NCBI GenBank assembly: GCA_900545525.1
Contig: UQZX01000029.1
Span: forward strand, 1-31,074
Source: an uncultured Prevotella sp.
GTDB taxonomy: Bacteria; Bacteroidota; Bacteroidia; Bacteroidales; Bacteroidaceae
DNA: 31,074 nt
Direction: 5' to 3'
The notes under the pieces were generated by a model. The model saw nothing but the letters and a program-made list of their open reading frames with translations. It searched no databases and was not told where the DNA came from. Positions 26,498 to 31,074 of this stretch are shown piece after piece. Each line of letters begins with the position of its first letter. Positions within the stretch are counted from its first letter, which is position 1. The position numbers and the translations under genes are program-made.

Positions 26498-26541
26498 ACG
26501 GCCGGAATGAGGAAACAGGATGTGACCTCATTTCCGGCCGT
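26498..26541 (+). terminator. Strong GC-rich hairpin after the GH operon
   Basis: ACGGCCGGAATGAGG (26498-26512) pairs with CCTCATTTCCGGCCGT (26526-26541) with a single bulged base and a 13-nt loop. It lies 57 bp after the GH2 stop. The following TTTC is a short T-run, so it may stop transcription or protect the 3' end. Confidence 0.65.
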
Positions 26542-26643
26542 TTCAAACTGACACATTACGGGGACAAAAGCCTGCATTATGACAAAACAAAAAGTGCGGC
26601 GAAAATCTCCATTCTACGCAAAAAACATCCGGCGTGCGACGAA

Positions 26644-26685
26644 AAAAAATGTGTCTTACGATGGAAAAAATGTGTCTTGCGACGG
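26644..26685. repeat. Two tandem 21-bp repeats
   Basis: Positions 26644-26664 and 26665-26685 are adjacent copies, six A followed by TGTGTCTTACGATGG and TGTGTCTTGCGACGG. They differ at 2 of 21 positions. A related GTGCGACG precedes them at 26634-26641. Confidence 0.85.
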
Positions 26686-26782
26686 ATAAAATCGTGCGAA
26701 AGCCACTTTTTTACGCCCCAAACGTCCGTTTTTTGCCAAACAGGCAGCATACGCACATGTCTACGCGAGAAAAGGATTTTTT

Positions 26783-26864
26783 GAACGTGAGATAGAAAAA
26801 AATCTAACGTTCAGAAAATTTTTTGGAACGTGAGATAGAAAATTTTGGAACGTGAGATAGAAAA
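26783..26864. repeat. Three copies of GAACGTGAGATAGAAAA plus an inverted partial copy
   Basis: Exact 17-bp copies lie at 26783-26799, 26826-26842 and 26848-26864. Between the first two, ATCTAACGTTC at 26802-26812 is an inverted copy of GAACGTGAGAT with one mismatch. The pair 26783-26793 / 26802-26812 could therefore form an 11-bp hairpin. The copies are flanked by T-runs and A-runs. Confidence 0.88.
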
Positions 26865-27133
26865 AATATTTCAGACGCAGGATTTTACCCTAAAACGACG
26901 GTCGCGTGAAATTATGGAACATGGCTTCAATATACAGATAACACCCTGATTTACAATATATTACGCTTGTTGCTCAAAAATGGCGTATTTTCGCCGACAA
27001 GACGCTTCGGATATAAATATCGCAGTATTGCGGGCGTTACGGAAATCACAGTGGAAGGAAAAAAGCCGGAAAGCCTTGCAAAGTGTCAGATGCCGGCAGG
27101 GCAAGGCGTAAAGCGTCACGGGCACGGAATAAT

Positions 27134-27150
27134 AGGCATTTCAAATGCCT
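27134..27150. repeat. REP-like palindrome 1
   Basis: AGGCATTTCAAATGCCT, a perfect 8-bp stem with a single-base loop, lies in a GC-richer segment downstream of the GH operon. Confidence 0.7.
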
Positions 27151-27190
27151 TCACTGCGCCATGTTTTTATAGCTTTCAACATGCACATGC

Positions 27191-27211
27191 GGGCGGATTG
27201 CAAATCCACCC
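27191..27211. repeat. REP-like palindrome 2
   Basis: Arms GGGCGGATT (27191-27199) and AATCCACCC (27203-27211) pair with one C/A mismatch around loop GCA. It follows palindrome 1 by 40 bp. Similar GGCGGATT/AATCCGCC hairpins recur in Bacteroidales intergenic DNA as far as I remember, which suggests a dispersed REP or MITE-type element. Confidence 0.65.
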
Positions 27212-27370
27212 GAACGTAAGAGAATGTCTATTAATGACTTACAGCGTTGATATAATTCGTCGAACTCACGTTATTTATCTCCTTCAAATTCTATTGAGCG
27301 GGCTCTTGACCTTCAACGGCTCCCCACTCCTATTAAGCGGAGAATACAAAGAACAGGAGGGGCGCAAACA

Positions 27371-27415
27371 AAAAAAGTGCCGGTGCATAACAGATTGGAC
27401 CATTATGCACCGGTA
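27371..27415 (-). terminator. Rho-independent terminator of the GH3 gene
   Basis: On the minus strand, an 11-12-bp stem (plus-strand arms GCCGGTGCATAA at 27379-27390 and TTATGCACCGGT at 27403-27414) is followed by GCAC and seven T. It lies just after the GH3 stop at 27442 and fits a classic intrinsic terminator. Confidence 0.85.
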
Positions 27416-27441
27416 CGGTAGTTATAAGGACATTAACGCCT

Positions 27442-30400
27442 TTATTTTACTTTCTTTATATACTTATGTCCGTTCAGGACATATATGCCTGCAGGCAGGC
27501 TGTCATATTCGGAAGCCGGACATACGTATGCACCCATCACGGTATATACATGGTCTGTCTTCTTGAGTTCCGTACTGTTCTCCACCTTCTCTATACTATT
27601 GGTGTTTTGAGAAATGTAAGTCTCCTTGGCAACACCGGCAACCGTATTTATATCAGCCCGCAAACGGACATCGGCAGAAGAAGCGGCGAGTTCAAGAGTA
27701 ACCTTTCCTCCGTCAACCTGATAATTATGGGCGGTCTCGTTAAAGTAGCTAAACTGTTCATACTTCACGGGAATTGAAACAGTCTTGCTTTCTCCTGCCT
27801 TAAGTTCAACACGCTCAAACCCTACAAGGCGCTTGTTAAGGGCAGCGTTATTTCCCTGACCGTTGAAGTTTGCATACAGCTGGACAACCTCCGCACCGTC
27901 GCGTGTACCGGTATTCTTTATCGTAGCCGTAACAGTAAGCATACCGTCGTTTGATATCGACGGGCTGCTCACATTCATGTCTGAATATTCAAACGTTGTA
28001 TATGACAAGCCATATCCGAACGGGAACATCGGCTTCTCTGCCTGACGTCCGTGAACAGCCTTTCCATAATACATATAGGTATACCCCCACTTGTCGATGT
28101 CATACTCCATCATGCCGTTGCGCCCGTCGCGGTCAAACTTGGAGTCTGTGCCCCTGGGCAGTTCATCAAGACTGTTATACCATGTCGATGTAAGTTTGCC
28201 CGAAGGATTTACGTCACCATATATAACATCACATATAGCCTGTCCCTGTGCCTGTCCTCCATACCATGCCTCAACTATTGCCGGCAGGTTTTCCTTTGCC
28301 CATGTTATGTCCATTGACGAACCGGTCTCAAGCACAAGCACAGTGTTTTTGTTTGCAGCATACAGAGCCTTCAGTACATCTTCCTGATTGCCCGGCAGTG
28401 TCAGTATCCAGCGGTCATGGCTCTCCGTACCTGTGGCATGATCTTCAGGTTTGTCAAAGTTCGTTCCCCCAAGGAATATCACAACATCGGCACGCTTTGC
28501 CACCTCAACGGCACGGTCTATCATGTTCTGCGGTGCCACGGAATTTACATTGGTGGAAGTCTCGCACATATAGAGCGGTCCCTGTGTCTCTATTGCCGGT
28601 ATCTGCTCTACATCCGGATTCCAGAAGTTGAAGTACTGATAGTTTCCAACATATTTCTGAGTGCCGCCAAACTTCACATACAAGTCGTGCTTGCCTCTCA
28701 GGACTGCCGGGTCTACATCAGCTGTCACCGTTGCCCATTTAGTCCATCCTTTTGTGTCCTTGTTGTTCACAGTCAGGAACGGCTCACCGTCCTTAGAGTC
28801 AAGGATAAAGCTCACTGTTCCCAGACCTGTGTCCTTTGCGCCACACGACATTTCAAATTTCGTGCATCCGCTCTCACCAAAGTCAACATTACGATAAAGG
28901 AATATATCCCCCGGAGCCGTGTTCTCCAAATTGCCTCCTCCCTTGTCGTTGCTTCCGGCACCGCGCTGTGATACCACAGCTTCGTCAAACGGCACGGCTG
29001 CAATCTTGGAAATGCGCGTCTCGTTGCTCAGTTCAAAGTTAAGCTTCTTTGAAAAAGCCTCGTACGGAGTGACGGTATATGTAGGAGTTCCTGAATAGTC
29101 TCCAAGCATTATACTGTTGGCATAGGGACCGATAAGAGCCACCTTCTTGTCAACAGATATCGGCAGCAGACCGCCTTCATTCTTCAACAACGTCATCGAC
29201 TCCTGGGCAGCTTTGAGTGCCATCGCACGGTTTGCCTCACTCTCAAGCGTGTTGTTTATATTGTTCCACGGACACATGTCCTTTTCAAACTCACCAAGCG
29301 CAAAGCGTGTCTCAAGCAACGGTATGAGGGCTTTGTCTATGTCTTCTTCCGTAAGATTGACATAGCCCATGTTGTCCTTCTGCTGGAATAAAGGGTCGGT
29401 AGCATTCACACCCGCACGCTGATAAACAGAACTCTGCGACTTGAACTCGCAGTTTGTGTTGCATCCAGCCTTTATTGCCAATGCTGTGGAACGCGCCCCA
29501 TGAGCTGCTCTTCCTCTGTAGATGCCTTATAAGGGTCGTGTATTGAGGCGGTTGCCCCGTTGGTATCTATTGTTCCGGATGAATACGGACCGAAATACAG
29601 ATGTTTCGTTGCACGGTGTATACATGCTATGGCAGCACAGTCGGATGTGACATATCCGTCAAATCCCCACTCATTGCGCAAAATATCGGTAAGCAGCATC
29701 TTATTTGCCGAACACGGAAGTCCTCCATGTGCCTTGACGTATCCCAAGCCATTAGCATCTTTCTCATTAACGTCTATTGAAAAAGCATTATATGCAGACA
29801 TAAGGCTCTTTACCCCTGCCTCACGCACACATGCTTCAAAAGCCGGAAGATAATACTCGCGCATATTGCGTTCCGTAACAAAGGATGTGGTTGACTGACG
29901 TCCGGCCTCGTAGTTGTTTGCGGCAAAATGTTTTGCACATGCCACCAACTTAAGATAAGGGTTGACCGTTGTCTGCTCTCCCTGAAAACCTTTTATGAAC
30001 TGCACCGCAAGCTGCCCTGCAAGAAACGGGTCCTCACCGTAGTTTTCCTCCTCACGTCCCCAACGCGGGTCGCGTGCCATGTTTATCGTAGGACTCCAAT
30101 AGTTCAGTCCCTTGTTCTTATTTAAATAATACCACCGTGCCTCATCCGATATTACGTTGGCACAGTCATAAATCAGCTGGCGGTCCCATGTAGCCGACAT
30201 GCCCTTCGATTCGGGGAAACTCGTTGCCGCACCTGAGCGTGCCACACCGTGTATTGCTTCATTCCAATACTGATAGCTGGGCAATATCGTGACACCGTCA
30301 CGCTTAACATCCAATGTTACATAGTTGCCCAGCTGATCCACTTTCTCACGCAGTGTAAGCTCTTTGCATAGCAACACCGCCCTTTCATGGAAGCTCTTGG

Positions 30401-30491
30401 ATGTGTCAAGCCAAGGATATTTCACTATATCCTGTGCAACACCATCGGTACACAAAAGGGCACCGACAATAAAAGTAAGAATTTTCTTCAT
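27442..30491 (-). pseudogene. GH3 glycoside hydrolase with CBM6-like insert and sorting tail, split by a frameshift
   Basis: The N-terminal frame (29472-30491, 339 aa) has a signal peptide (MKKILTFIVGALLCTDGVA) and the GH3 barrel: NYWSPTINMARDPRWGR, KHFAANNYE and GYVTSDCAAI with nucleophile D284. It drifts off at EEEQLMGRVPQHWQ. The correct continuation AAHGARSTALAIKAGCNTNC is in the other frame from 29508, so one base is missing near 29508-29511 in GAAGAGCAGCT. The second part (to 27442) has the alpha/beta sandwich, a CBM6-like insert (GCTKFEMSCGAK to GGTQKYVGNY), acid/base E in ATGTESHDR, a fibronectin-III-like domain (GYGLSYTTFEYS) and a tail ending AGIYVLNGHKYIKKVK, like a type IX secretion sorting signal. 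Family members are beta-xylosidases or beta-glucosidases. As written the protein is broken, but one sequencing error could cause this. Confidence 0.88.
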
Positions 30492-30548
30492 TTGTTTTTA
30501 GGTTGACTTTAAAGATTATGATAATTACTGGTATCTCGCATTTTTCCT

Positions 30549-30556
30549 CAAAGGTA
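30549..30556 (-). promoter_or_regulatory. Bacteroidetes -7 promoter element for the GH3 gene
   Basis: Minus-strand TACCTTTG matches TAnnTTTG exactly, 58 bp before the GH3 ATG. A -33 TTG is not clear. The element faces away from the PD-(D/E)XK gene, so the GH3 gene appears to be its own transcription unit. Confidence 0.6.
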
Positions 30557-30723
30557 TAATTATGTTTAACATGACATATAAAAACATACAAAATACCTGC
30601 AAAACAACCGATATGAACATTAGTACCGATGTTTTACCAAAAAGTAATGCAATTTATCTAATACAAATAAAGTGTGTTATGGATAAATATCACATATATT
30701 TTGCGGTAACGTCCCTAAATTTC

Positions 30724-31074
30724 TCATGCTTCTTTTATCTTCCACTCCTCTATGCCGCGTGTCGCAGAAGAGAAGTTTACACCTATCTTATATATATGAC
30801 GATTGCCTGACATGAACGGATCGGCATAGCCTCTTTCATCTATCTGACGCAATGCGTCGTCTGCAGTGCCGTCAAGCTTCACCTCCAGTACATAGACATA
30901 GTCCGCCGTCTGTATGACGATATCAATACGGCCGCGGCTCGTACGCCGCTCCACCTCTGCATAGAAGCCCAGAAGCTTGAACACAAGGTACATCGAGTTC
31001 TGGAAATACTTCTCCAGCTTGCCCGTTATCTCATAGTCGGTATCCGCGAACAAAGACTGCAGACGCTCCATGAA
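30724..31074 (-). CDS. C-terminal part of a PD-(D/E)XK nuclease-domain protein (AAA-ATPase-like/DUF1703 type), cut by the window edge
   Basis: The frame enters from the right edge (…F-M-ERLQSLFADTDYE) and ends at 30724. About 116 residues are visible. YFQNSMYLVFKLLGFYAEVE, SRGRIDIVIQTADYVYVLEVKLDG and ADPFMSGNRHIYKIGVNFS form the C-terminal PD-(D/E)XK domain (D in RIDIVI, E-V-K) usually found after an AAA-ATPase-like domain in proteins of ~500 residues, which are abundant in Bacteroides and Prevotella. Their role is unknown; recombination or defence has been suggested. The first visible Met is probably internal. It ends 168 bp before the GH3 promoter element, in the same direction. Confidence 0.8.
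   Translation of the reverse strand, partial: FMERLQSLFADTDYEITGKLEKYFQNSMYLVFKLLGFYAEVERRTSRGRIDIVIQTADYVYVLEVKLDGTADDALRQIDERGYADPFMSGNRHIYKIGVNFSSATRGIEEWKIKEA

Larger units (their letters stand above)
26442..27441. other. Repeat-rich intergenic region between convergent operons
   Basis: About 1 kb separates the GH2 gene from the minus-strand GH3 gene. It contains the duplicated GH2 end, a hairpin terminator, a tandem 21-bp repeat, a triple 17-bp repeat, two REP-like palindromes and the GH3 terminator. A 199-codon open frame crosses 26967-27566 but runs into the GH3 gene on the opposite strand and has no recognisable domain, so I do not call it. Confidence 0.7.

Noticed and set aside
26644..26864. 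CRISPR array
   Set aside because: Repeats are too few and too short, spacing is irregular (0, 5 and 26 bp), and no cas genes are present.
26967..27566. 199-codon open frame on the + strand
   Set aside because: It runs through the REP-like hairpins and the GH3 terminator into the GH3 coding strand's complement, and shows no domain, signal or codon pattern of a gene.

Overview
The window looks like a Bacteroidales chromosome, most like Prevotella/Segatella or Bacteroides. The evidence is TAnnTTTG-type -7 promoter elements, no clear Shine-Dalgarno sequences, lipoprotein and type IX-like C-terminal sequences, an IS982 remnant of the Bacteroidetes type, and a dense polysaccharide-degradation cluster. 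The genus is an inference; there is no rRNA or marker gene to fix it.

Layout. (1) 1-1072: a decayed IS982-family transposase runs off the left edge, followed by a small DUF6359-type lipoprotein. (2) 1100-8777: an AT-rich accessory 'defence-type' island, all on the + strand. It holds a single-chain restriction-modification enzyme (nuclease, N6-adenine methylase, one target-recognition domain), an HNH nuclease gene broken by two frameshifts, a DUF2971 protein, a YhcG/DUF1016 PD-(D/E)XK nuclease overlapping an unnamed 218-aa partner, a broken Bro-N gene and a RhuM-family protein. Three of its genes or gene remnants are decayed or very short, which suggests turnover of acquired genes. (3) 9116-26441: a GC-richer, tightly packed + strand carbohydrate cluster: GH127, a GH141-like beta-helix protein, an MFS sugar porter, a cytoplasmic GH78 rhamnosidase, a GH138-like galacturonidase, a beta-propeller/GH2/malectin fusion (GH137-GH2 type) and a LacZ-like GH2. 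(4) 26442-27441: 1 kb without a credible gene, rich in short tandem and inverted repeats, with terminators for both convergent operons. (5) 27442-30491, minus strand: a secreted GH3 enzyme with a CBM6-like insert and a type IX-like sorting tail, split by one frameshift. (6) 30724-31074, minus strand: the C-terminal end of a PD-(D/E)XK protein that runs off the right edge.

Working together. The family set GH127 + GH141 + GH138 + GH137/GH2 + GH78 matches families known for dismantling pectic rhamnogalacturonan II (RG-II) in Bacteroides thetaiotaomicron. There GH137/GH2 (BT0996) lies next to GH138 (BT0997), and GH141 (BT1002) lies next to GH127 (BT1003). I therefore read region 3 as part of an RG-II-like utilisation locus. 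Most enzymes carry signal peptides and should act in the periplasm. The MFS porter and the leaderless GH78, translationally coupled by a 17-nt overlap, look like a cytoplasmic finishing arm. No SusC/SusD pair, sensor/regulator or polysaccharide lyase is present, so the window holds only part of such a system. No tRNA, rRNA or CRISPR array was seen.
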